This document shows positions 43,198 to 50,939 of a stretch of DNA of 64,000 nucleotides, in pieces; within the stretch, counting starts at the first letter, position 1; each line of letters opens with the position of its first letter. Below the pieces are notes generated by a model. That model was given only the letters and a program-made list of their open reading frames with translations, had not been told where the DNA came from and ran no database searches. Where the stretch lies: positions 1-64,000 of the forward strand of contig CBKWJC010000025.1 in NCBI GenBank assembly GCA_966674685.1, read 5' to 3'. Origin of the DNA: Thainema sp966674685 (GTDB taxonomy: Bacteria; Cyanobacteriota; Cyanobacteriia; Phormidesmidales; Phormidesmidaceae). A program made the translations under genes and the position numbers.

Positions 43198-45594
43198 CTA
43201 CTTCGCTAGCTCCTGCTCCTGCTCAGCAACCTGATGCATCGCCTGCACCACACTATCCGGATTGAGCGAAATGGAATCAATCCCACACCGCACCAAGAAA
43301 GCCGAAAAATCAGGATAATCGCTCGGCGCTTGGCCGCAGATGCCGACCTTGCAGTTATGATTATGGGCTTTTTCAATTACCGTCTGAATCGCCTGCTTCA
43401 CCGCCTCATCCCGCTCATCAAACAGCTCAGACAGTTCCGACGAATCCCGATCCACGCCCAAAACGAGCTGAGTCAGGTCATTGCTGCCAATCGAGAAACC
43501 ATCAAACCGCTCAGCGAACTGATCAGCCAGGAACACATTAGACGGAATTTCGCACATCACGTAGATCTGCAAGCCGTTCTCGCCGCGCCGCAAACCATTT
43601 TCGGCCAAGACCTCCAGCACCTTATCTGCTTCCTGCACCCGCCGACAGAACGGAATCATAATAATCACATTATCGAAGCCCAGCACCTCGCGCACTTGCT
43701 TAATCGCCTTACACTCCAGCGCAAATCCCGCCCGATAGCGATCGCTATAGTAGCGAGAGGCACCCCGGAAGCCCAGCATTGGGTTCGACTCCTTCGGCTC
43801 AAACGCTGATCCACCGATCAAATCCGCATACTCATTGGTTTTGAAGTCACTCATCCGCACGATGACAGGATCGGGGTATTGAGAAGCCGCAATTTTACCA
43901 ATGCCGCGCGCCAGGTTATCGACAAAATACTGCTGCTTATCTTTGTAGCCCTTAGTTAGCTCCCGAATCTGCTTCCAGGCTTTGCGATCCTCCAGCTCAT
44001 CATAGTGAACCAGCGCCATCGGGTGAATTTTAATCAGGTTGTTGATAATGAACTCCATCCGCGCGAGACCGATGCCCTGGGTCGGCAACTGCCACCAGCG
44101 GAACGCTGCCGAGGGACTGGCAATATTCATCATGATTCGAGTTTTGGTGGATGGCAGGTCGCTAATATCCACATCCACCGTGTCGTAGTCCAAAATGCCG
44201 CTGTAGACATATCCCTGATCGCCTTCCGCACAGGAAATCGTCACTTCGTCGTCGTCACTCAGCATCCGCGTTGCATCGCCCGTACCCACAATGGCCGGAA
44301 TTCCCAGCTCACGGCTGACAATGGCCGCATGGCACGTCCGTCCGCCGTAGTCCGTCACAATCCCAGCCACCCGCTTCATCACGGGCACCCAGTCAGGGTC
44401 GGTCATTTCCGTCACCAAAATGCTGCCGTCCTGCACCTGATCAATATCCTCGGCGCTGAGAACTCGGCTGACTTTGCCAGATGCGATCGCATCTCCAATA
44501 CTCAGTCCAGTGACAACGGTTTCGCCCTGTTCCTTCAGTTTGTAGCTTTTGAGGCTGCCAGCTTGCTTCTGGGACTGAACGGTTTCGGGACGAGCCTGCA
44601 CAATAAACAGCTCATCGGTGTCGCCATCTTTAGCCCACTCCATATCCATTGGGCAACCGTAGTGCTTTTCAATCACCTTGGCCCACTCCGCCAACTGCAA
44701 AATCTCGTCATCATTGAGGACAAAGGCATTGCGCTCCTTACCAGAGGTTTTGACGTTGACGACGGCCTTACTGCCTTCTTCGGCATAGATCATCTTCTGG
44801 GTTTTAGAACCCTTCGTTTTTTCAATAATTGGGCGATGCTGACCGTCCAGCAGCGGCTTGAAAACCGTGAATTGGTCAGGCGTCACGGTGCCCTGCACCA
44901 CATTTTCACCCAGTCCCCAAGCACCCGTAATCAGCGCCACATTTTCGAAGCCCGTTTCGGTATCGATTGAGAACATAACGCCCGCACTAGCTTTGTCAGA
45001 GCGCACCATTTTTTGAACGCCAATCGACAGCGCCACATCCATGTGGTCAAAGCCTTTCTCCTCGCGGTAGCTGATGGCACGGTTGGTAAACAGCGATGCG
45101 TAGCACTTGCGGCAGGCATCCAGCAGTTTCTTCTCTCCGGTTACGTTGAGAAAGGTTTCCTGCTGTCCGGCAAAACTCGCGTCCGGCAGGTCTTCAGCGG
45201 TGGCGCTGCTGCGGACAGCGGTGTCTACTTCGTTCACCTCATAGCGACGGCTCAGTTCCCGATATGCCTCACAAATGGCATCCCGCAAGTCATCGGGGAA
45301 GGGTGCATCGTGAAACATCCGCCGAATCGCTTTACCCGTCTCAGCTAGAGACTGCTTATCGTTTTCCAAGGCATGAAGCTGGGATTGGATCTGATCCTGT
45401 AGCTGATTGGCTTCAATGAAGGCCCAGTAAGCATCAGCGGTGGTAGCAAAGCCGTCCGGCACGCGCACGCCCTCATCCTTGAGTGAGCTAATCATTTCAC
45501 CCAGGGAGGCGTTTTTGCCGCCCACAATTTCAACATCGGTATTTTTTAATTGATCAAACCACTGAATGTAGGGATTTTTTGTTTGAGTACTCAT
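43198..45594 (-). CDS. ppsA: Phosphoenolpyruvate synthase
   Basis: A 798-residue PEP synthase. It has an N-terminal ATP-grasp domain (VEIVGGKNASLGEMISSLKD, then AVRSSATAEDLPDASFAGQQ), a swivelling phosphohistidine domain (GGRTCHAAIVSRELGIPAIV, catalytic His) and a C-terminal TIM-barrel PEP/pyruvate domain (GFSIGSNDLTQLVLGVDRDS, catalytic Cys in VGICGQAPSDYP). It converts pyruvate, ATP and water to PEP, AMP and phosphate for gluconeogenesis. Full length for the family. Confidence 0.96.
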   Translation of the reverse strand: MSTQTKNPYIQWFDQLKNTDVEIVGGKNASLGEMISSLKDEGVRVPDGFATTADAYWAFIEANQLQDQIQSQLHALENDKQSLAETGKAIRRMFHDAPFPDDLRDAICEAYRELSRRYEVNEVDTAVRSSATAEDLPDASFAGQQETFLNVTGEKKLLDACRKCYASLFTNRAISYREEKGFDHMDVALSIGVQKMVRSDKASAGVMFSIDTETGFENVALITGAWGLGENVVQGTVTPDQFTVFKPLLDGQHRPIIEKTKGSKTQKMIYAEEGSKAVVNVKTSGKERNAFVLNDDEILQLAEWAKVIEKHYGCPMDMEWAKDGDTDELFIVQARPETVQSQKQAGSLKSYKLKEQGETVVTGLSIGDAIASGKVSRVLSAEDIDQVQDGSILVTEMTDPDWVPVMKRVAGIVTDYGGRTCHAAIVSRELGIPAIVGTGDATRMLSDDDEVTISCAEGDQGYVYSGILDYDTVDVDISDLPSTKTRIMMNIASPSAAFRWWQLPTQGIGLARMEFIINNLIKIHPMALVHYDELEDRKAWKQIRELTKGYKDKQQYFVDNLARGIGKIAASQYPDPVIVRMSDFKTNEYADLIGGSAFEPKESNPMLGFRGASRYYSDRYRAGFALECKAIKQVREVLGFDNVIIMIPFCRRVQEADKVLEVLAENGLRRGENGLQIYVMCEIPSNVFLADQFAERFDGFSIGSNDLTQLVLGVDRDSSELSELFDERDEAVKQAIQTVIEKAHNHNCKVGICGQAPSDYPDFSAFLVRCGIDSISLNPDSVVQAMHQVAEQEQELAK

Positions 45595-46096
45595 AGTGAT
45601 TTAGGAATTTGTAGTGGGTTTACTAAAAGAAATAGGCAGGGGAGAAAAGGAGCTAAAGGAGCAGGGGAGAGTGGGAGAAGCTGTTCGGTGAAGCTTTGGT
45701 TCTGCTTAGTTTTAGAGTTTTATTTAAGAGGATATTAGAAAAGCCGCTGACTGTGATTTTGAGCACTTGTAGATCCCCCCTAACCCCCCTTAAAAAGGGG
45801 GAGACTGGCTCAAAGTCCCCCTTTTTAAGAAGGATTTAGGGGGATCTGAACAACTTTGATACGTAATAGATAGCGTCTTAAACATCCTCTAAGCAGTACA
45901 AAAGCTAATAAACCAACAGGACAACAAAACCTTCTCCAAGAGTAGGCTCCGTTGCCCTGTTTGATTAACCGATGGTTCGTTGAGGAACGCGGCTATATCG
46001 GTTTTGGGTTGGCAATTGCGCTTACAATTGAAGATCCCTCCACTCCCCTGCTCCGGCGCTCACGAAGCTGGCGCTTTATCGAGGAGAAATGGGTAA
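45595..46096. repeat. Intergenic region with a G-rich palindromic repeat
   Basis: Positions 45772-45846 carry AGATCCCCCCTAACCCCCC and its inverted counterpart, a repeat type common in filamentous cyanobacterial genomes. The rest is purine-rich DNA with no supported gene. Confidence 0.65.
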
Positions 46097-47086
46097 TCAA
46101 GCGGCTAAACGAACAGATTCTTTGACCATTTGGCTAGCATAGCCCCATTCATTGTCATACCAGCTCATGACCTTGACGAGATCACCATCGACAACTTTCG
46201 TCATAGTTAAATCTACGATGGAGGCACGCGGATCTTGCACAATGTCGGCGGAAACCAGTGGCTCCTCGGTTACGCCCATAACGCCTTGATAGTTCTCGCG
46301 TTCAGCTTCTTCTCGGAAGATCTGGTTGATTTCGTCTACGTTGGTGGGGCGTTCGGTGACGAAGACAATGTCGCAGATTGAGCCGACTGGGATTGGCCCC
46401 CGGATGGCGGCACCGTCGAACTTACCTTCATACTGCGGTAGAACCTGGGTAGTTGCGATCGCAGCTCCGGTACTGGTCGGCACAAAATTAGCGGCACCCG
46501 CGCGGCCTCGTCGCCACTTTTTGCTTGGCCCATCGACGATATTCTGTGAAGTCGTGTAAGCGTGAATCGTCGTCATCATCGCTTTTTTGACCCCAATCCG
46601 GCGACCCAGTACCTCAACCACGGGCGTAATGCAGTTAGTTGTGCAGCTAGCACAGGAGATAATTGAATCGCCATTAGCCTGGTTAACGCCATAGACGACG
46701 GTTTCAATGCCATCGTCTTTCGCTGGAGCCGAGAGAATCACCCGCTTGGCTCCCGCTTGCAGATGCTTTTCTAAATCCGGTCGCTTGCGAAAGATGCCCG
46801 TGCATTCCAGCACCACGTCAACGTTCAAATCCTTCCAGGGTAAGTCTGCCGGATTCTTTTCGCTAAAGATGGGATAGGTATGCCCATCAATCGAAAGCTG
46901 GTTGTCCTCAGCCTGTACAGATTTACCGTAGCGACCGTAGACGGTATCGTACTTGAGCAGATATGCCAAGTTAGCCGCATCAACTAAATCATTGATAGCA
47001 ACCAGTTCTAGCTCAGGCGTATCCAGAATAATTTTTAAGGCAGCACGGCCAATGCGGCCTAAGCCGTTAATCGCAATCCGGGGCAT
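46097..47086 (-). CDS. gap: Type I glyceraldehyde-3-phosphate dehydrogenase
   Basis: A 329-residue GAPDH. It has the NAD-binding start INGLGRIGRAALK, catalytic Cys in SCASCTTNCITP, His in MMTTIHAYT, and C-terminal SWYDNEWGYASQM. NDLVD after the second strand and DGP at the place where NADP enzymes have Ala-Ser suggest NAD preference (inference). It may therefore be a glycolytic isoform rather than the Calvin-cycle Gap2. A cupin gene lies 32 bp upstream on the same strand. CP12 at 32454 is a potential regulator of GAPDH. Confidence 0.93.
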   Translation of the reverse strand: MPRIAINGLGRIGRAALKIILDTPELELVAINDLVDAANLAYLLKYDTVYGRYGKSVQAEDNQLSIDGHTYPIFSEKNPADLPWKDLNVDVVLECTGIFRKRPDLEKHLQAGAKRVILSAPAKDDGIETVVYGVNQANGDSIISCASCTTNCITPVVEVLGRRIGVKKAMMTTIHAYTTSQNIVDGPSKKWRRGRAGAANFVPTSTGAAIATTQVLPQYEGKFDGAAIRGPIPVGSICDIVFVTERPTNVDEINQIFREEAERENYQGVMGVTEEPLVSADIVQDPRASIVDLTMTKVVDGDLVKVMSWYDNEWGYASQMVKESVRLAA

Positions 47087-47118
47087 CGGCTTTCTCCAAA
47101 GTAGTTTGTAAGTAATGT

Positions 47119-47469
47119 TTAGTACGGCGCAGGCTGATCGCGGCCAAATGCGATCGCAGGTGGGCTAGTTGCTTCCACCGCCGTGAAGGGTTCTAGAATG
47201 ACATACGTATGCTCCCGCTGTGCTGGCACAACCCAGGCATCACCAGGGTTTAGCGTGATTGTCTCGCCGTCAATGTGGAGTTCGGCTTTCCCTTCAATCA
47301 CGTAGCCAACGGTTTCATACTCACGGCTTCTGAGCGGTTTGGCATCCTGGGGTTGCTCCCGCTCCCATTTACGAATCGACATTTTATCGCCAACAACCAG
47401 ATACTTCTGGCCCATTTCTCCAATCTGAGCTTCGGCTGATGGCTTTTTGGTTGCGCGAATCTCTACCAT
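47119..47469 (-). CDS. Small single-domain cupin
   Basis: A 116-residue cupin with the strand pair YVIEGKAELHIDGETITLNP and PGDAWVVPAQREHTYVI. Metal-binding His/Glu are partly conserved. It is co-oriented with and 32 bp upstream of gap, so likely in one transcript. Function unknown. Confidence 0.82.
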   Translation of the reverse strand: MVEIRATKKPSAEAQIGEMGQKYLVVGDKMSIRKWEREQPQDAKPLRSREYETVGYVIEGKAELHIDGETITLNPGDAWVVPAQREHTYVILEPFTAVEATSPPAIAFGRDQPAPY

Positions 47470-47744
47470 TGTTGTTCTTGAGTAGCGTCACCTAACCTTA
47501 GCGACCTCTACTCAGTTAATCGTCCTTCTGGTGGAAGAAGCCCGCTCTCCAGCCATGTCCTTCTTATGAGAGACACAATGTATTTCCGGCCTAATAGAGC
47601 CTAATAGAGCAAGACTAAGACTTACCAAACTTAAGAGTGAATTGGGTTCAGGAACAGGCGTCCTGGCGTCTGAACAAGTTAGCTAAAACGTATCGAATGT
47701 CCAAGCACCACCATCGGTAGTTTTGCCTGGCCGCTAGTTAGTAT
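47470..47744. other. Intergenic region upstream of the cupin-gap pair
   Basis: Contains the direct repeat CCTAATAGAG twice in tandem (about 47590-47610). Probably holds the cupin-gap promoter. No gene seen. Confidence 0.4.
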
Positions 47745-47807
47745 TGAAAGCAGAGGGATCTGGGGAGATGTCGCAGCACGACATCTCCCCAGATCCCTCT
47801 GCTTTCA
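47745..47807. repeat. Perfect palindrome with 29-bp arms
   Basis: The arms are exact complements around a 5-base loop (CAGCA). It has no A/T-run typical of a terminator and does not match the ends of families A-F. It starts 10 bp beyond the stop of the 54-residue leftward gene and may protect or end its mRNA. Confidence 0.75.
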
Positions 47808-47816
47808 TTAATTTTC

Positions 47817-47981
47817 CTATTGATGACTCACCGAACGCGAGCTACTCGATCGCTTTTGCAAACAGGCCAGCATTTGCCGTCGGACAGCCTTGGCCCAACC
47901 ATCAAAATCGGCTGAAGCGGTTAAAACAGTTGTAGATCCGGCCTTTTTAGTGGAGGCAGTTTGTGTTGTTTGGGCAGTCAT
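47817..47981 (-). CDS. Small 54-residue hypothetical protein
   Basis: Starts MTAQTTQTASTKKAGSTTVL, with a Thr/Ser-rich N-terminus, then a helix containing ADFDGWAKAVRRQMLACLQK and a Ser-rich basic end. Codon use looks coding and the frame is bounded by a hairpin downstream. No family recognised. It is short enough to be missed by standard length cut-offs. Confidence 0.45.
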   Translation of the reverse strand: MTAQTTQTASTKKAGSTTVLTASADFDGWAKAVRRQMLACLQKRSSSSRSVSHQ

Positions 47982-48180
47982 ACTGTTCACCAGGAGATAA
48001 GCGCCAGTTAGTTGGATATCTACGGGATAACGAGAAGCTCCAGAAAAATCAAGGCTTGGGCAGCCAGATTATACGCCTCTTGCATATTTTCGATGCGATT
48101 TTGCCATATTGGCTGATGGTGCGCTAGGTTCTGCGATCGCAGCGAATAAACCTCAAAACGATGAACCCATAGCTTTGCTA

Positions 48181-48251
48181 TGACAGTCGCGTAGCAGTTC
48201 ACACGCAACACAGAAACTGTCATTGACAGTCAAAACTGTCAGGGTTAAGAT
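48181..48251 (+). promoter_or_regulatory. Promoter and heptamer operator of the merR-like gene
   Basis: TTGACA (48223-48228) and TAAGAT (48246-48251) are spaced by exactly 17 bp. The expected transcript start falls at or next to the ATG at 48258, so the mRNA may be leaderless. Four copies of ACTGTCA in either orientation (48181-48187, 48216-48222, 48224-48230, 48235-48241) overlap the promoter and could be regulator binding sites. Confidence 0.6.
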
Positions 48252-48257
48252 AGGGCC

Positions 48258-49004
48258 ATGACAACTTTGCAGCAGATTTCTCAGGCGAATTCCGAGTGGG
48301 ACTTGGAGGCATTTGTTCAAGTCGCGAATGACCTCCTGCCCCAATACCTGCCACCGTCGGCAGACAGCCGCAGCCGATCAGCGGAAGCGGTTAATCCCCG
48401 ACTCGTCAGGTACTACACGACTCAGGGTGTTTTAGATCGTCCGGCGCGCCAAGGACGAGAAGCTCGATATACCTATCGCCATCTGCTGCAACTGCTGGTG
48501 GTGCGTCGATTACTGGCGGAAGGCTATAGCACAACGGCGATTCAGCCAATCACAATTGAAAAAAGCGACGCTGATTTGGAAGCGCTGCTCCAGGGCGGTA
48601 TCCAAATTACGGTGGAAGCTGCCAATCCGGCCCTAGCGTTTTTGCAGTCGCTTAAAGCACGAAAGGCTCCCAGCAGTCCACCTCCACCCAGCCCCAGTGC
48701 ATTCGATCAACCCTCTCGGCAATTATTGAAGCAACCACCCTCGTCTCGTTCTGCATCGCCAACGGGAAAGCGATCCGCTTCGTCGGAAGACACGTTCTCA
48801 GAACCGCTTGCAGGGCTAGACAGCCAACCTAATCAACCTGAGCCAGTGTCTCGCTGGCAGCGAATTGAAATTTTACCGGGACTGGAAGTGCAGGTGCGGG
48901 ACGACTTTGTGCCGCCCAGTACGCCCCAAGAGCATGAGAATCTGCTGCAATTGATTGCTCAACGGCTCAAATCCTTATTCCAATCGAGGAGGTCTTCTCC
49001 ATGA
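48258..49004 (+). CDS. MerR-like HTH transcriptional regulator
   Basis: A 248-residue protein. Residues of about 45-100 match the MerR DNA-binding fold (VNPRLVRYYTTQGVLDRPAR, then YTYRHLLQLLVVRRLLAEGY). A Pro/Ser-rich linker (about 135-195) leads to a short conserved C-terminal beta segment (ILPGLEVQVRDDFVPP). It overlaps the next gene by ATGA, so the two are coupled. Effector unknown. The tandem heptamers in its promoter suggest autoregulation. Confidence 0.78.
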   Translation: MTTLQQISQANSEWDLEAFVQVANDLLPQYLPPSADSRSRSAEAVNPRLVRYYTTQGVLDRPARQGREARYTYRHLLQLLVVRRLLAEGYSTTAIQPITIEKSDADLEALLQGGIQITVEAANPALAFLQSLKARKAPSSPPPPSPSAFDQPSRQLLKQPPSSRSASPTGKRSASSEDTFSEPLAGLDSQPNQPEPVSRWQRIEILPGLEVQVRDDFVPPSTPQEHENLLQLIAQRLKSLFQSRRSSP

Positions 49005-50278
49005 GTCAGCCCACCCTTTCGATTCTGCCCATCCACGGTGCGATCGCATCTGGTCGTTCCGTCACCCTCGATATCCTGGTTACGATTGAACCGCCTGCTG
49101 TTGAACAGACGTCTGACCGCCCACCGCTGAATCTGGGCTTTGTGCTGGATCGCTCCGGCTCCATGTATGGCAGCAAGATTGACTATGCCCGCAAAGCCGT
49201 GGCCTACGCCGTGGAGCAGCTTTTACCCAGTGATCGCCTGAGTCTGACACTGTTCGATACGCACGTTCACACTGAAATTCCCAGTACCCTCGCCACCGAC
49301 AAGCGCCGCCTGCTCGATACGATTCAGCGGATTCAGACGGGTAGCTCTACGGCACTCCATGCAGGCTGGGTGAACGGCGGTATGCAGGTTAGCCAGTACC
49401 TCAACCCAGAGCATCTTAACCGCGTGATTTTGCTGTCCGATGGTCTAGCCAACGTGGGCGAAACCAATCCAGATGCGATCGCAAATGATGTGCATGGTCT
49501 AATGCAGCGCGGCGTCACGACCACAGCATTGGGCATTGGCGCTGACTATGATGAGAACTTGCTCGAAGCAATGGCTCGCAGCGGCGACGGCAACTTCTTC
49601 CATATCGATTCGCCGGATCAGCTCCCGGATATCTTTGAAACCGAGCTTCAGGGTTTAGTCGGCACAGTTGGGCAGGCTGTAACCCTGTCGCTGACGCCGT
49701 TAGCAGGCGCAACGGTGCGGGATGTGCTGAACGATTTGGAAAAAACGCCCGATGGAGCGCTCAAGCTGCCCAATCTAACGGTTGGTAACCCCATCAAAGT
49801 CGTGCTGCGCCTGCAGATCCCGGCCTTATCGGCAGGAGCAACTGTCTTACAGGTTAAGCTGGCATGGCAGGCTCCTGATGAAGCAGAACGGCAGACCCTG
49901 GAGGGCAGTCTGCATCTGATGGTGGTCAGCCCAGAACAGATGAGCGACTTCCCAGCTAATCCAGAGGTAGAGGGTCAGGTTGCCCTACTGATGGCGGCTC
50001 GGGCGCGTCAAGAAGCAGTACATCTAGCGAATACAGGTGATCATTTCGGTGCGGCTGCACGGCTGCGGCAGTCTCAAGAGCAACTGTGCCGGATGCCTGC
50101 TTCCATGCCAAATGCACCCGACATCGCTGATGAAGCCGCGGCCCTGGGTGGTTTAGCTGCCGATTTTGAAACAGGCCAGAGCTTAATGGCAAGTAAGCGG
50201 GCGCGATCGCAGGCTTACCACATGATGCGTAGTCGCAAATCCAGCCACGGCCAAAAGCAACCACCTGATGCAGAATAA
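49001..50278 (+). CDS. vWA domain protein coupled to the MerR-like regulator
   Basis: A 425-residue protein without a signal peptide. The von Willebrand A domain starts at LNLGFVLDRSGSMYGSKIDY (DRSGS MIDAS motif), followed by GSSTALHAG and LLSDGLANVGET. The C-terminal ~180 residues are beta-rich, then helical. Likely cytoplasmic. MerR-vWA gene pairs occur in cyanobacteria, but their function is unknown. Confidence 0.82.
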   Translation: MSQPTLSILPIHGAIASGRSVTLDILVTIEPPAVEQTSDRPPLNLGFVLDRSGSMYGSKIDYARKAVAYAVEQLLPSDRLSLTLFDTHVHTEIPSTLATDKRRLLDTIQRIQTGSSTALHAGWVNGGMQVSQYLNPEHLNRVILLSDGLANVGETNPDAIANDVHGLMQRGVTTTALGIGADYDENLLEAMARSGDGNFFHIDSPDQLPDIFETELQGLVGTVGQAVTLSLTPLAGATVRDVLNDLEKTPDGALKLPNLTVGNPIKVVLRLQIPALSAGATVLQVKLAWQAPDEAERQTLEGSLHLMVVSPEQMSDFPANPEVEGQVALLMAARARQEAVHLANTGDHFGAAARLRQSQEQLCRMPASMPNAPDIADEAAALGGLAADFETGQSLMASKRARSQAYHMMRSRKSSHGQKQPPDAE

Positions 50279-50298
50279 ATTCTAATCATGCCAATAAT

Positions 50299-50366
50299 TG
50301 TAGGGGCGGGTTTAGCGACCAGGCATCGATCTCAATTCCAACTGATAAACAAAACTCGCCCCTACA
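50299..50366. repeat. Inverted-repeat element (TGTAGGGGCGGGTTT ends)
   Basis: TGTAGGGGCGGGTTT at the left and AAACTCGCCCCTACA at the right flank a 36-bp unique centre. It is a common type of small repeat in cyanobacteria. Confidence 0.65.
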
Positions 50367-50429
50367 GAACATTTTTGGGATTATAATTCCCAGGAAAATC
50401 TGCGATCGTACGCCCACAATAGCTAATCA

Positions 50430-50720
50430 TCAAGCACGGATTTTTTGCTTGGCAACCCATCCAACATGTCTGCGAATATTAGCGTCCGCTTGAATTTGGT
50501 TAAGCGTCCGGAAATCCTTCGCCAAGGTCATTTCGTCATAGCAATCATGAATACCATTATGACAAAGACGGCAGATCAATATGCCTTGATTGAGTTCGGC
50601 TTTTGAGTAGTTCTTCTTGAAATAGGTTCTGCGGTGAACTTTCTTCGGAATCAGATGATGAAAGGTTAATGGCACCGTTCGTTTACACAATGGGCATTCA
50701 CTAATCTTGTCAACTACCAC
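50430..50720 (-). CDS. HNH endonuclease-like protein
   Basis: A 96-residue protein with two CxxC pairs (CPLCKRT, CRLCHNG) and the HNH core FHHLIPKKVHRRTYFKKNY followed by HNGIHDCYDE. Probably a zinc-supported HNH nuclease. It stands alone and could be part of a defence or repair function (inference). Confidence 0.8.
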   Translation of the reverse strand: MVVDKISECPLCKRTVPLTFHHLIPKKVHRRTYFKKNYSKAELNQGILICRLCHNGIHDCYDEMTLAKDFRTLNQIQADANIRRHVGWVAKQKIRA

Positions 50721-50774
50721 AGCTTTAAGTCTTCTAAAAATCTTTAATTGGACTAGCTATTTGTCTCTCCTCTC

Positions 50775-50919
50775 ATTATAAGTACTTTCAATGTCTCTCT
50801 CTCGTTCGCTCATTCTTAACTGGAATCACTATAAAAACGGGAATTTCTGATTTTAAGCAGAAACAGAGATGTGGGGGCACCGCCCCCACATCTCTGTTTA
50901 TATCCAGATTAAGCAACGC
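50775..50919. repeat. Adjacent family E and family D repeats
   Basis: A family E end (ATTCTTAACTGGAATCACTA, 50811-50830) lies directly beside family D copy 3 (50845-50919), whose palindrome centre is GTGGGGGCACCGCCCCCAC. The same two families are neighbours at 33294-33450. Confidence 0.7.
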
Positions 50920-50939
50920 TCAAAATGGCACGAGAATTG

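Noticed and set aside
44005..44970. A 321-codon open frame on the plus strand
   Set aside because: It lies wholly antisense inside the PEP synthase gene, has no recognisable protein features and arises from the codon bias of that gene.
47744..47935. Plus-strand frame starting in the long palindrome
   Set aside because: Its first part is the palindrome and the rest is antisense to the 54-residue gene, which has the more protein-like composition.
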